Below the pieces are notes generated by a model that worked only from the letters and a program-made list of their open reading frames with translations, was not told the origin of the DNA and did not search any database. A program made the translations under genes and the position numbers. Source: an uncultured Kangiella sp. (GTDB taxonomy: Bacteria; Pseudomonadota; Gammaproteobacteria; Enterobacterales; Kangiellaceae). From it: a DNA stretch of 64,000 nucleotides. The stretch covers positions 1 to 64,000 of the forward strand of contig CATNCP010000006.1 in the NCBI GenBank assembly GCA_950096615.1, written 5' to 3'. Position 1 is the first letter of the stretch. Each line of letters begins with the position of its first letter. Below are positions 1 through 10,586 of this stretch, piece by piece.

Positions 1-105
1 TATTTTGAGATTTCTTTCTTGAAAAGATGAAGAAAAATCATGCTTAGCTTATGATTGTCAGCAAAGTTTCATCAGATGAACGGCTTGGTTTCAGGTAATA
101 ATTTC

Positions 106-1458
106 ATGCATATTCATATTTTAGGCATTTGCGGCACTTTCATGGGTGGGATTGCTTTGCTGGCTAAGCAGCAGGGGATTTCGGTCAGCGGTAGTGATCA
201 AAACGTATATCCACCCATGAGTACTCAGCTGGAAGAGCAGGGAATAACGCTGATTCAGGGCTTTGATCCGAAGCATATTCCAGAGCATACCGACTGTGTG
301 GTGGTGGGAAATGCGATGTCGCGTGGTAATCCGTCGGTGGAGTATGTGCTGGAACAAGGGCTGAACTATCGTTCGGGGCCACAGTGGTTGTCGGAGAATA
401 TTCTAAACGATAAGTGGGTGCTGGCGGCTTCGGGGACTCATGGCAAAACCACCACGGCGAGTATGACCGCTTGGATTTTGGAATATGCCAACCTTAACCC
501 GGGCTTTTTAATTGGCGGCATTCCTGAGAACTTTGGACTATCGGCACGCTTAACTGATTCGCCGTTTTTTGTGGTTGAGGCCGACGAGTACGATACGGCT
601 TTTTTCGATAAGCGATCTAAGTTTGTGCATTACCGTCCTCGAACTTTAATCATGAATAACCTTGAGTTTGATCATGCGGATATCTTTAAGGATATCGACG
701 CCATCAAAACCCAGTTTCACCACTTAATCAGAATCGTGCCGGGCAATGGTTTAGTCATTTACCCTGAAGATGAGCAGTATTTAAAAGACGTTGTGGAGAT
801 GGGCTTTTGGTCTGAGAAAGAGCTGATTGGCCCGGAAGAAGGGTGGCAGTTTAAGTTACTTCAAGAAGATGGCAGTCATTTCGAGGTCTTCTTTGCCGGA
901 GAAAAGCAGGGAGAGGTGAACTGGGAATTGATAGGTATGCACAATGTGGTTAATGCGTTGGCCTCCATCGCTGCGGCGCGTCATGCTGGCGTACCAGCGC
1001 ATCATTGTTGCGATGCTTTGTCTGAATTCCGTAATGTGAAACGTCGAATGGAGCTGAAGGGCGAAGCAGGCGGCGTGGCTGTATACGATGATTTTGCTCA
1101 TCACCCCACAGCGATACAAACTACCTTGACTGGATTCCGTAAAAAAGTCGGTGATAAAAAGATCATAGCGATTGTTGATTTGCGTTCAGCGACCATGCGC
1201 TCGGGGATTCATCAAAACACCCTGATACCGACGCTGGAAGAGGCAGACGAAGTGATCATTCACAAACCTGCTGAGTTTGACTGGCAGTTTCCCGAGCAAC
1301 AACTTGAAAAGCTACGAAGCGTCCAGATATTAAATGACGTCGAGACCATTCTGCATGCGGTTTCAAAGATGGTACAATCAGGTAACCAAATTCTAGTCAT
1401 GAGCAATGGCGGCTTTGGTGGAATCCATGGCAAGTTACTGGAGCTACTAGCTGAATGA
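106..1458 (+). CDS. mpl: UDP-N-acetylmuramate:L-alanyl-gamma-D-glutamyl-meso-diaminopimelate ligase
   Basis: Mur ligase family [24 protein letters not shown]-terminus, [16 protein letters not shown]-binding motif. ATG at 106 fits better than the ORF start at 55. Confidence 0.93.
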   Translation: MHIHILGICGTFMGGIALLAKQQGISVSGSDQNVYPPMSTQLEEQGITLIQGFDPKHIPEHTDCVVVGNAMSRGNPSVEYVLEQGLNYRSGPQWLSENILNDKWVLAASGTHGKTTTASMTAWILEYANLNPGFLIGGIPENFGLSARLTDSPFFVVEADEYDTAFFDKRSKFVHYRPRTLIMNNLEFDHADIFKDIDAIKTQFHHLIRIVPGNGLVIYPEDEQYLKDVVEMGFWSEKELIGPEEGWQFKLLQEDGSHFEVFFAGEKQGEVNWELIGMHNVVNALASIAAARHAGVPAHHCCDALSEFRNVKRRMELKGEAGGVAVYDDFAHHPTAIQTTLTGFRKKVGDKKIIAIVDLRSATMRSGIHQNTLIPTLEEADEVIIHKPAEFDWQFPEQQLEKLRSVQILNDVETILHAVSKMVQSGNQILVMSNGGFGGIHGKLLELLAE

Positions 1459-2078
1459 GCACAACGAATCACTCTGCAATAACCTTGGCCATTACTGGCG
1501 CTTCTGGCGCGCCTTATGCGCTAAAGTTGTTGCAAGAATTGACCCAGCATTATCAAAAGGTTTACTTGATGTTATCCAGCGCTGCGCGAGTGGTATTAGC
1601 CACTGAATGCGGCGTACAGGTTAACAAGTCGCCCAGCGTCATTGAGCGTGAGCTTGCAGAGCAGCTATCCATTGATGCGGGAGCGATAGAGGCATTTTCC
1701 AGTGATAACTGGATGTCTCCTGTGGCAAGCGGTTCGAGCGCGCCAAAGCAAATGATCGTGTGTCCTTGCAGTACAGGGACCTTGAGCGCTATTGCTCATG
1801 GCGCTTCGGATAACTTGATCGAGCGCGCAGCTGATGTGGTGATGAAAGAGCGAGGGCAGTTGATCTTAGTGCCACGCGAAGCACCTTTTAATACGATCCA
1901 TTTAGAAAATATGACGCGCTTGTCACAGATGGGCGTAACCATCATGCCCGCATCACCGGGTTTTTATAATGAACCAAAGTCGATCGATGATTTAGTCGAC
2001 TTCATGGTGGCCCGTATTCTTGATCATCTTAATTTAGAGCATAGCCTGGGGCATCGTTGGGGCTATAGCGGTAATTAA
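1455..2078 (+). CDS. ubiX: flavin prenyltransferase UbiX
   Basis: [45 protein letters not shown] overlap with mpl. Confidence 0.93.
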   Translation: MSTTNHSAITLAITGASGAPYALKLLQELTQHYQKVYLMLSSAARVVLATECGVQVNKSPSVIERELAEQLSIDAGAIEAFSSDNWMSPVASGSSAPKQMIVCPCSTGTLSAIAHGASDNLIERAADVVMKERGQLILVPREAPFNTIHLENMTRLSQMGVTIMPASPGFYNEPKSIDDLVDFMVARILDHLNLEHSLGHRWGYSGN

Positions 2079-2107
2079 TTTACACATTTCATAACGAAGA
2101 GTTTCTA

Positions 2108-3043
2108 ATGACAAAAGCATTATCGATTAAAGACTTATGCAAAACCTATGATAATGGCACGCAAGCCTTAAAAGGCATCAACCTTGAAGTTGAGCAGGGC
2201 GATTTCTTCGCGCTGCTTGGGCCGAATGGTGCAGGTAAATCCACCGCCATCGGTATCATCAGTGCGCTCGTCAATAAGAGCGCAGGTAAAGTCGAAGTGT
2301 TCGGCCACGATATCGATACTGACCTAACCAATGCCAAGAAGCAGTTGGGGTTAGTGCCGCAAGAATTTAACTTCAATATGTTTGAAGGTGTTGAGCAGAT
2401 TATTGTTCAGCAAGCCGGTTATTACGGTATTTCGCGCAAAGAAGCGAAAAAGCGTGCGCAGCCCATACTTGAGCAACTGGGTTTGTGGGACAAGCGTAAT
2501 TCACAATCGCGAGAATTGTCTGGCGGTATGAAGCGTCGCCTAATGATTGCGCGTGGCCTGATCCATGAGCCTAAATTATTGATTCTTGATGAGCCGACGG
2601 CAGGCGTCGATATTGAGCTGCGTCGTTCGATGTGGGACTTCATGCAAGATCTAAATCGTGAAAAGAAAACCACGATTGTGCTAACCACGCACTATTTAGA
2701 AGAAGCCGAGAGCTTGTGCCGTAATATTGCCATTATTAATCATGGCGAAATTGCTGAGAATACCAGCATGAAAGGACTGCTAGCGAAGTTGGATATGGAA
2801 ACCTTCGTATTGGATACGACTGGTTTGCCTGAGAAAATGCCTGAGCTGAACGGCTACGAGGTTCGAGTTCGCGACGAAAGTACGCTCGAAGTTGATGTGC
2901 ATAAGGGCGCTGGCGTTAACGGCGTATTCCAAGAATTAAGCAAGCATGATATTACGGTCTTAAGCATGCGAAACAAAGCTAACCGTCTTGAGGAGTTATT
3001 TGTGCGTCTGGTTGAAAATCCACATGGAGGGCCGAAGTCATGA
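2108..3043 (+). CDS. ABC transporter ATP-binding protein (ABC-2 type exporter)
   Basis: Walker [10 protein letters not shown], signature LSGGMKRRL, Walker [11 protein letters not shown]. Confidence 0.92.
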   Translation: MTKALSIKDLCKTYDNGTQALKGINLEVEQGDFFALLGPNGAGKSTAIGIISALVNKSAGKVEVFGHDIDTDLTNAKKQLGLVPQEFNFNMFEGVEQIIVQQAGYYGISRKEAKKRAQPILEQLGLWDKRNSQSRELSGGMKRRLMIARGLIHEPKLLILDEPTAGVDIELRRSMWDFMQDLNREKKTTIVLTTHYLEEAESLCRNIAIINHGEIAENTSMKGLLAKLDMETFVLDTTGLPEKMPELNGYEVRVRDESTLEVDVHKGAGVNGVFQELSKHDITVLSMRNKANRLEELFVRLVENPHGGPKS

Positions 3044-3801
3044 ATTTAGTCGCTTTCCAAACCATTGTTGTTAAAGAGATTACTCGTTGGACTCGTATCT
3101 GGTCGCAGACCTTATTACCACCAGCGATTACCATGACCTTATACTTCGTGATATTTGGTAACTTAATTGGCTCAAGAGTGGGCGAGATGGATGGCTTCGG
3201 CTATATGGAGTACATCGTGCCGGGCTTGATCATGATGTCGGTCATTACGAACTCGTACGGTAACGTGGTGTCGTCGTTCTTTAGCTCCAAGTATCAGCGC
3301 TCGATTGAAGAAATGATGGTCTCGCCCGTATCGAACTGGGTCATTCTGGCTGGTTATGTTGGCGGTGGTGTCCTGCGTGGCTTGTTCACTGGCTTAATTG
3401 TCACCATTGTCGCTTCGTTCTTTGTCGATTTGCAGATTCACAACTTCTGGGTTGTGATTAGTGTGGTGCTATTGACCTCTATCTTGTTTGCAATTGGCGG
3501 TTTAATTAACGCGGTATTCGCCAAGAAGTTTGATGATGTGGCCATCGTGCCGACTTTCATTCTAACGCCACTGACGTATTTAGGTGGTGTGTTCTATTCG
3601 ATTAGTTTATTGCCTGAATTCTGGCAGGGTGTCTCAAAGCTAAACCCTATCATTTATATGGTCAATGCTTTCCGTTACGGTTTCTTAGGTAAGTCTGACA
3701 TTCAGATTGGTATCGCTTTCGCTATTATTCTCGTGTTTATTGCGATACTGACTAGCTTCGCCATGTACTTACTAAACAGAGGTATAGGCTTGCGTGCCTA
3801 A
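3040..3801 (+). CDS. ABC-2 type transporter permease
   Basis: Overlaps the ATPase gene; multi-TM protein with ABC2 membrane features. Confidence 0.9.
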   Translation: MNLVAFQTIVVKEITRWTRIWSQTLLPPAITMTLYFVIFGNLIGSRVGEMDGFGYMEYIVPGLIMMSVITNSYGNVVSSFFSSKYQRSIEEMMVSPVSNWVILAGYVGGGVLRGLFTGLIVTIVASFFVDLQIHNFWVVISVVLLTSILFAIGGLINAVFAKKFDDVAIVPTFILTPLTYLGGVFYSISLLPEFWQGVSKLNPIIYMVNAFRYGFLGKSDIQIGIAFAIILVFIAILTSFAMYLLNRGIGLRA

Positions 3802-4399
3802 TACCGAGAATACAGGAAGCGACAACCAAGTCCTTCCAGTTTTTCCGCTTCAGCGGGTCGTCTTTCCGGATAGCGTGCTGCGATTACAAATTTTCGAGCA
3901 ACGCTATCTGGATATGATTGCTCGACAGCTTTCCAGCAATCAAGGCTTTGCTACTTGCCTGATTAAAAAGGGCAATGAGACTGGCATTCCCGCGACGCCA
4001 TTTACCTACGGCACCTATGTCGAGATTGTCGATTTTGATCAGCGTGAAGATGGAATCTTGCTGATCACCTGTCTTGGTCGTCAGCGTATCAAGATTAACT
4101 CCAGTTCAGCATTGCCTGACAATCTGATCAGCGCCAATGTCTCTTTCCTCGATAATTTGCCACAAGAATTGATCAGTGAGCAGCAACATGAGCTGATCAA
4201 CTTATTGACTGATTTAGGCAAACACCCTCAAGTAGAAATTTTAGATGCGCCTGAGCGCTGGCAACACATGGACTTTATTGTAGAGCGGCTTACCGAGTTC
4301 TTGCCAGTATCCGAGCCACAGAAACAGGCTATCTTAGAAGAGAGCTTGTTGGAAACCCGAATAGCTATGCTGTATCAGATGCTCGCGTGGTTGAAGTAG
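3794..4399 (+). CDS. LON peptidase substrate-binding domain protein
   Basis: LPVFPLQRVVFPDSVLRLQIFEQRYLDM, typical LonN-like domain; GTG start. Confidence 0.85.
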   Translation: MPNTENTGSDNQVLPVFPLQRVVFPDSVLRLQIFEQRYLDMIARQLSSNQGFATCLIKKGNETGIPATPFTYGTYVEIVDFDQREDGILLITCLGRQRIKINSSSALPDNLISANVSFLDNLPQELISEQQHELINLLTDLGKHPQVEILDAPERWQHMDFIVERLTEFLPVSEPQKQAILEESLLETRIAMLYQMLAWLK

Positions 4400-4477
4400 C
4401 TTAAGGTCGTCGTTTTAGAAAGTCGTGTTAGTGGTGCTCGTCGAGGGCCGACAGGGAAATTTTCTTGATGCAAAAAA

Positions 4478-4620
4478 AGAGCCCACCAGGTGGTGGGCTA
4501 ATGGCTTGCGCATTGATAAACTTAATTTTCCAAATTAACTTGTCTGAGTGTAGGGAAGACAATGATGCTCAAACATGGGTATAGATTAACTGTATTAATT
4601 CATTTTTTCTATACCGTACA
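4478..4620 (-). ncRNA. candidate small RNA with intrinsic terminator
   Basis: Perfect 8-bp stem AGCCCACC-AGGT-GGTGGGCT (4480..4499) followed on the minus strand by TCTTTTTTT. Upstream inverted repeat GGTATAGA/TCTATACC and a TTAACA-N16-TATAGA promoter-like element. No ORF. Confidence 0.3.
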
Positions 4621-4814
4621 ATGTAATAATGTTAACTAATCCACGTTTAGAAGTGATTGTTTTTCAAGGGAATGTAAATTTTTCTGACAGGTTATGCAGT
4701 GGTGACTTAGCCCTGAAACCACATCTGCATTAAAGAGTATTTGATAAGAATTTTTAATGCAAATTTGAGTCGTTTGTTGAGTGTTCAAGCTCAACTTGTA
4801 AAGAACAGGCAATA

Positions 4815-4840
4815 AAAAGGCACCTTCAAAGGTGCCTTTT
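4815..4840 (-). terminator. rho-independent terminator of fabV
   Basis: AAAAGGCACC-TTCAAA-GGTGCCTTTT directly downstream of the fabV stop. Confidence 0.8.
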
Positions 4841-4864
4841 ATGTACTGCTATCGATGTTGCGAA

Positions 4865-6040
4865 TTAGACGATAGGGCTGGTGTCTTTATCGTAATCCAC
4901 GCTATCAACTTCAAAGCCAAACAGCTTGAAGAACTCATGCTGATAACCTTTGTAGTCTGAAATCTCGTCAATATTCTCAGTAGACGCAATCTCCCATAGA
5001 CGCTCCACTTCTTCCTGAATCTTGTCGTCTAATTCTTTTAAGTCGACACGGAAGCGACGAGTATCATCATAAACAGCATCATCGCCAAACATTTGATCAG
5101 CGATAAGCTCACGAATTTGTTCGATTGGTCCTTCGTGGACACCATTTTCCTTCATGACCTTGTAGAGTAATGAAATATAGAGTGGCATCACAGGAATCGC
5201 CGAGCTGGCTTGAGTCACCACAGCTTTCAATACTGAAACGTTAGCAGTGCCGTTGTATTTCTCTTGAAGTTTTTCATGAATCGCATGAGAAGCACGATCC
5301 AGGTCTTCTTTAGCTTTACCAATCGTCGCATGGCCGTAAATAGGCCAAGTTAGCTTTTTACCGATATAAGTGTAAGCCGTTGTTTTAACGCCTTCAGCCA
5401 ATACGCCAGCTTCGTCTAGAGCTTTCATCCAAAGCTCCCAGTCTTCGCCGCCCATAACTTTAATGGTGTTCTGAATATCTTCTTCAGTTGCCGGATCGAT
5501 AGAAATATCGTGAACCAAACCTTTATCGGTATTCAACGTTTTCTCAGTTACCGCTTCACCGATAGGCTTCAACACCGACTTATAAACGTCGCCAGAATCA
5601 GGATCTTGGCGGCGCGGAGAGGCCAACGAATAAACCACTAGGTCAATCTTGCCCATCTCTTCTTTAATGATTTTAATCGCGTCTTCTTTCGCTTGGTGCG
5701 AGAACGCATCGCCATTAATTGACTTGTTCCAAAGTCCCGCTTCATCAGCCGCAAGCTCAAAACCACGGTTGTTATACCAGCCCGCCGTTCCTGTCTTCTT
5801 CTCTGACGCTTCTTTCTCGAAGAATAAGCCCAGTGTTTTAGCACCATAGCCAAAGGCTGACACAATACGTGACGCCAAGCCGTAACCGGTTGAAGAGCCA
5901 ATCACCAACACATTCTTCGGCCCTTCGCCTGTTGGCTTATTATTCTTAATGTATTCAATCTGCTCATTGACGTGAGCGATACAACCCTGAGGATGCGCCG
6001 TGGTACAAACGAAACCACGTACTTTCGGCTTAATAATCAT
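4865..6040 (-). CDS. fabV: trans-2-enoyl-CoA/enoyl-ACP reductase FabV
   Basis: MIIKPKVRGFVCTTAHPQGC; VLVIGSSTGYGLASR; YTYIGKKLTWPIYGHATIGKAKEDLD. Confidence 0.96.
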   Translation of the reverse strand: MIIKPKVRGFVCTTAHPQGCIAHVNEQIEYIKNNKPTGEGPKNVLVIGSSTGYGLASRIVSAFGYGAKTLGLFFEKEASEKKTGTAGWYNNRGFELAADEAGLWNKSINGDAFSHQAKEDAIKIIKEEMGKIDLVVYSLASPRRQDPDSGDVYKSVLKPIGEAVTEKTLNTDKGLVHDISIDPATEEDIQNTIKVMGGEDWELWMKALDEAGVLAEGVKTTAYTYIGKKLTWPIYGHATIGKAKEDLDRASHAIHEKLQEKYNGTANVSVLKAVVTQASSAIPVMPLYISLLYKVMKENGVHEGPIEQIRELIADQMFGDDAVYDDTRRFRVDLKELDDKIQEEVERLWEIASTENIDEISDYKGYQHEFFKLFGFEVDSVDYDKDTSPIV

Positions 6041-6199
6041 AAAAATACAACTCCAGATAAAAATATGGCGCTATTGTAACGTTTTTTTAGGGCAAAGGGG
6101 TACTACCAGATAACGCACCAATAATTTGAAACAATCGTGTTTTTTAGGGATTTAGAAATAAGGATAGCGAGAGAAGTGTTAAGCTGGGGGTGAATTCTT

Positions 6200-6574
6200 G
6201 TGAATATTGATGTGGAGTGCTTAATGAATTGGTTGGAAATGACGGAGTCTGAGGTATTGGCGATTGCAGAACCGATTATGGATAACTTAATGCAAGCTTC
6301 GACAGATATTGATTACGAGCGCCATGTCCGCGACTTTAGCGACAATATGAAGCGCATCGTGACGGAAGAAAATTTTGAACAGCAGTGTAAAAGCTATCAA
6401 AAGGTTTTAGGCTATTTTGCAGACAGAGAACTGATGGGCGTTGTTCGAAAAGCAACGGATGCACGCCTATATTGGAAGCAGTGGTACACGATATCGGGCA
6501 ATGAATATTTGGCTTTTCTGCACTTAATGGTTCAGGATGGCGATATCAAAGTGGTCAATGTTTCCGTGTCCTAG
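6200..6574 (+). CDS. hypothetical protein
   Basis: Intact 124-aa ORF followed by a terminator hairpin; no recognised family. Confidence 0.6.
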   Translation: MNIDVECLMNWLEMTESEVLAIAEPIMDNLMQASTDIDYERHVRDFSDNMKRIVTEENFEQQCKSYQKVLGYFADRELMGVVRKATDARLYWKQWYTISGNEYLAFLHLMVQDGDIKVVNVSVS

Positions 6575-6593
6575 AATTGTGTTGTGAATAAAG

Positions 6594-6614
6594 AAAGAGG
6601 GCGAGGCCCTCTTT
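6594..6614. terminator. bidirectional intrinsic terminator between convergent genes
   Basis: AAAGAGGGC-GAG-GCCCTCTTT with flanking A/T runs. Confidence 0.75.
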
Positions 6615-6636
6615 TTTGTAGCGGTAAGAAGTGTGT

Positions 6637-7359
6637 CTAGTTCCAGCCAGCAAATCTAAAGCCACCAACACCATTAGCGATGAAAGCCGCGGTATAAGTA
6701 TTGCTGTCGAGCCAGCTAACCTTGAACTTAGCGTAGATTTTAACCTGAGGCTGAGCGTTATCCTTGGTACCAAGGTTTGATGGTGCTGTGACTTCAGCGT
6801 GCGCATCGAGTCTGAATGAAAAACCAACATGGACTTTAACGACGTTAAAGTGAACTGCTGGCAGGTAGTGGCCATTTGCAATATCAGGCTTTGATGGGGT
6901 GGCGTAATAAGTACCTTCTAAACGCGATGTGGTATCGACTAGAATCCAGTCTTTAATAATCGAGTCATGTACATAAAAGCGTACATCCGCACTCTTACCT
7001 TCGCGAGCTTTCTGGTAATCCAAAGGATCCGTGCCTTTGATGATAATTGAGGTGGTAGTGTCTTTGGTATTGCTTACAGCTTTATTATCTTTAATAAAGT
7101 CCCAAGCAAACTTAGTGACTTCCAACGCCGTTTTGGCAGGGTCAGATTTACCTTCTTGAAGCGTATGTATCTCTTTAGCTTCTGGAGTAACCCATTGCTC
7201 GTTTACTAGCTGTGTCTTTAAACCTTTCTCAAAGTCGCCATCTTCTGGGACATCAAGCACTTCATATTCACGAGTTAAGAGAGTTTGACCATTGGTCACA
7301 TCTTCTAATACGGCAACTAATTTTTGCCCTTTATATATAGTATTTTCTGGCTGATTCAT
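6637..7359 (-). CDS. hypothetical protein, no recognised domain
   Basis: 240-aa ORF with upstream purine-rich RBS and a terminator downstream; no obvious signal peptide. Confidence 0.7.
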   Translation of the reverse strand: MNQPENTIYKGQKLVAVLEDVTNGQTLLTREYEVLDVPEDGDFEKGLKTQLVNEQWVTPEAKEIHTLQEGKSDPAKTALEVTKFAWDFIKDNKAVSNTKDTTTSIIIKGTDPLDYQKAREGKSADVRFYVHDSIIKDWILVDTTSRLEGTYYATPSKPDIANGHYLPAVHFNVVKVHVGFSFRLDAHAEVTAPSNLGTKDNAQPQVKIYAKFKVSWLDSNTYTAAFIANGVGGFRFAGWN

Positions 7360-7547
7360 ATTTCTGCTCCTTCAGTTGGTGGGTTGTAGTTTATGAGTAA
7401 GCTACTCTTATATTTATACGCCGAGAGCCTTATGTTGCCTATCGCCCTTATGGGTTAACCCTTTCAGAGCATTAAATTTACGTTCGCTAAGATATTGTTT
7501 TAACTCACCAAATTCTGATACTTTAGTCCTAGTTCATATTAAGAGTC

Positions 7548-9269
7548 GTGATAATGAAGAAAGGAACAGGCTGTTTAACGGTTTTTGGAGGCATATTCTT
7601 TATTGCCGGTCTGGCAATATTTATTTGGGGAGTGATTGCCAGCGTTAACGTCTGGCGAGCCCAAGACTGGTCTATGGTCGATGCCGAAATGGTCAACTTG
7701 GAGCAAGTTTCTTCTACCGACGACGGCAGCACGACCTATGGCGTAAAAGGCTCCTATCGATACCACTTTAATGGCAACGACTACCAATCGAACCAAGTGA
7801 CCTTTTATTCTGGCACTGACAATATCGGCGACTATCAGCAGCAACTCTATCGGAACCTACAGCGTGCAAGCAACCTGCAGAGACTCAAAGCCTACGTAAA
7901 CCCAGAAAGCCCACAGGAAAGCGTACTGGATCGAACCATGCGCTGGGGAATGCTGGGCTTTTACTCAATCTTCCTACTAGTGTTCGGCGGTGTTGGCCTA
8001 GGGATCATGTTGTGGGGACGCTGGGGAGCGAAGCGACTCGCTGAAAAAGAAGTTTTACAGGAAGCGCATAGCGAAGAACCTTGGTTATGGCGCAAAGAGT
8101 GGCAGGGCAATGACTTCAAGTGCCAAACCAAAAGTGCATTTAAAGTCATGCTCGGCTTCGCCATTATTTGGAATCTGATTTCTCTACCGGGCACCATCGG
8201 AGTCCTTCACGAAGGGAATTATTTTAAGGAGCCCTTGCAGCTTTTGGTGTTCTTATTCCCTTTAGTTGGTTTAGGAATGATTGTCATGACCGTGATTTAT
8301 TACCGCCGGGAAAAAGCGTTTGGCGACTCAAAGCTGGTGTTGGAGCAAACGCCTTTGGTCATCGGCGGACGTAATTCAGGAAAAATTATTATCAATGGCG
8401 AGCTCAAAGAGCGGGAAGTGATGCTAACCCTAAGTTGCCAGAAAGTAACGCGTCGTCGTAGCGGCAAAGAAACCAGAACCACGACTAAGATTTTATGGCA
8501 GGACGATCAAAGGCTTTCGGTACAGCAGCATCAGTCACAACAGTTTGCCGTAGATTTTGAAGTGAAGATTCCAGAAGGGTGGCCAGAGTCGAGCGATTCA
8601 GATGTTAATAATAGAATTGAGTGGATTCTAAAGGTTGAGCAAAAGCAAAAAGGGCCAGATTTACAGCTCATGTTTGAACTGCCAGCGTTTGTCGTTGCTC
8701 ACAGGGTAGAGGTTGAGCCGCCACAAGAAGATTTATTTAGTGAGCAAGGTTCCGACGAAACAGCACCTTCCAAAGGCGGTGACTGGCGATACCTTGATGT
8801 TATTGAGTCTTTTTCTAATTATGGAAAAGAGTATTATTTCAGGCCATTCCGACATAAAACACTGGGGATTTCGACATTAATTTTTGGTCTGGTGTTTTTC
8901 TCTATTGGGCTAGGTATCTTCATCGCTGATACCAGTTACCTTTTCCTAATAACCTTTGGCGCAGTGGGACTTTTACTATTTTTCATTGGACTGCATGTAT
9001 TGCTCTTTAAAAGTAAAGTTGCCGTAAGTTCAGGAGTGCTAATCTGCAGAAAAGGGGCGCTACTCAATAAAACCTATCGCTTCAATAAAAGCGACATATC
9101 GAAAATTACACGTGCTAGTAACATGAGTTCAGGCGATAAGCAGTATTACCATATTGCTGTGAACACTAAAGATGGCCGCAAGGAAACTATAGCAAAGTAC
9201 CTTCTTAACTCGAATGACGTGGATGACTTTATTCATCAACTAAATACTGAGTTGGGAAGTTACTCATAG
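7548..9269 (+). CDS. DUF3592-like membrane protein
   Basis: N-terminal TM, extracytoplasmic domain and second TM as in DUF3592 proteins; further TM pairs. Start GTG 7548 or ATG 7554. Confidence 0.65.
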   Translation: MIMKKGTGCLTVFGGIFFIAGLAIFIWGVIASVNVWRAQDWSMVDAEMVNLEQVSSTDDGSTTYGVKGSYRYHFNGNDYQSNQVTFYSGTDNIGDYQQQLYRNLQRASNLQRLKAYVNPESPQESVLDRTMRWGMLGFYSIFLLVFGGVGLGIMLWGRWGAKRLAEKEVLQEAHSEEPWLWRKEWQGNDFKCQTKSAFKVMLGFAIIWNLISLPGTIGVLHEGNYFKEPLQLLVFLFPLVGLGMIVMTVIYYRREKAFGDSKLVLEQTPLVIGGRNSGKIIINGELKEREVMLTLSCQKVTRRRSGKETRTTTKILWQDDQRLSVQQHQSQQFAVDFEVKIPEGWPESSDSDVNNRIEWILKVEQKQKGPDLQLMFELPAFVVAHRVEVEPPQEDLFSEQGSDETAPSKGGDWRYLDVIESFSNYGKEYYFRPFRHKTLGISTLIFGLVFFSIGLGIFIADTSYLFLITFGAVGLLLFFIGLHVLLFKSKVAVSSGVLICRKGALLNKTYRFNKSDISKITRASNMSSGDKQYYHIAVNTKDGRKETIAKYLLNSNDVDDFIHQLNTELGSYS

Positions 9270-9466
9270 GCTAAGCATTGTTAGGAGATTACCGCTTTGG
9301 TTAGGTCCATAAAGAGTTGTATACGTTTACATGTTTCTATTAAAAATTGATATTAATCAGTGGGATATCTATACTTCATTCTGGCTTGCCTAAGACGATG
9401 ACTAAAGATTTCGTCTTAACATTAATAAAACCATTAAAACTTAATAAATTATAATTCGGGGAATTT

Positions 9467-10315
9467 ATGAATTTTACCAAAACTCTTGGCGCATTAAGCG
9501 TGTCGGCTTTACTTGTAGCGTGTGGTGGTACTGAAGATCCTAAAGCATTTGGTGAGAGACTGTTTGAACAGTTAAAACAAGGTCAATCAGAAGCTATTAT
9601 CGAACTTAATGCAAATGAAGATGATTACTACTGGTTAATATCCGAAGGCAACAAGCAAAAAGCGACCAGCAAAAAGCCTAGCCCACAAGAGGTTAGTCAG
9701 CGGGTGGCAAAACAAAAGCGCAAAACTAGCGAAGCCGTAAATGAAATCATTGCTTACGGCAAGATGAACGGTGGCTGGGACAACGCAACATTGGCCAAAG
9801 TTGAGTTTGATGAGCTGGAAGAAGGGGATCTAAAGCAAGACATTACCCTTCATATTGACATCGATGGTAAACAGTACCGCGTTTTATTTGATGATGTAGC
9901 GTCAACCGACCGAGGGCGCGTATTGACCGATGACCCACGTTGGTTAGGTTTATCGTATGATCCAAAGTTTGATGAGTTGATCGGCGAAAAGCTTAATATT
10001 AAACCCAACAACGTGTTTGTCAGTTGTAAAACACCGCTTCATGTAACGAGTCTGGATATATTGCTCAGAGGTAAGTCGAATAATGCCGAGGTTACTGAGT
10101 TTTTAAATAGCGGAAAATGCACAGCCAATAAGTCCGCTTCAGCAGTTACGGTAACCATTGAAGAGCTTGGCGAGTACACTCTAAGAGCAAAAGAGTTGTA
10201 TTCGAAGGGGCAGGGTGAGTTTCCTTTTGAGAAAATAAAAATCAACTTTGAGATCGATGGACAAAAGAAAAGTGGTTGGACTTATACTCGTTGGCTTGCA
10301 GATCAAGCGCAATAA
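9467..10315 (+). CDS. putative lipoprotein, hypothetical
   Basis: Lipobox-like SALLVACGG; good RBS (gggga). Confidence 0.7.
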   Translation: MNFTKTLGALSVSALLVACGGTEDPKAFGERLFEQLKQGQSEAIIELNANEDDYYWLISEGNKQKATSKKPSPQEVSQRVAKQKRKTSEAVNEIIAYGKMNGGWDNATLAKVEFDELEEGDLKQDITLHIDIDGKQYRVLFDDVASTDRGRVLTDDPRWLGLSYDPKFDELIGEKLNIKPNNVFVSCKTPLHVTSLDILLRGKSNNAEVTEFLNSGKCTANKSASAVTVTIEELGEYTLRAKELYSKGQGEFPFEKIKINFEIDGQKKSGWTYTRWLADQAQ

Positions 10316-10329
10316 CAAAGTCTCTCTTC

Positions 10330-10354
10330 AAAAGCCGTGTTTAGCACGGCTTTT
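10330..10354 (+). terminator. intrinsic terminator
   Basis: AAAAGCCGTG-TTTAG-CACGGCTTTTTT. Confidence 0.8.
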
Positions 10355-10586
10355 TTGTAACGCTCCATGGTATCGGCGCAGATCATTGACCACATCAGCC
10401 AATCTTTGTTAGACAAACTGGGATTAAGCCTTTCATAAGCGTCAACCACTGTTTATAATTCACACAGGCCAAAAGCCGATTTCTCTGCCTTACTGCGTGT
10501 GATATCTCAGTTCTGAAGGTAGCTCAACAAGACCGAAGCATTTTCACTGTATGAATGCCTTATCTCGAATATACTAGGATACCATC

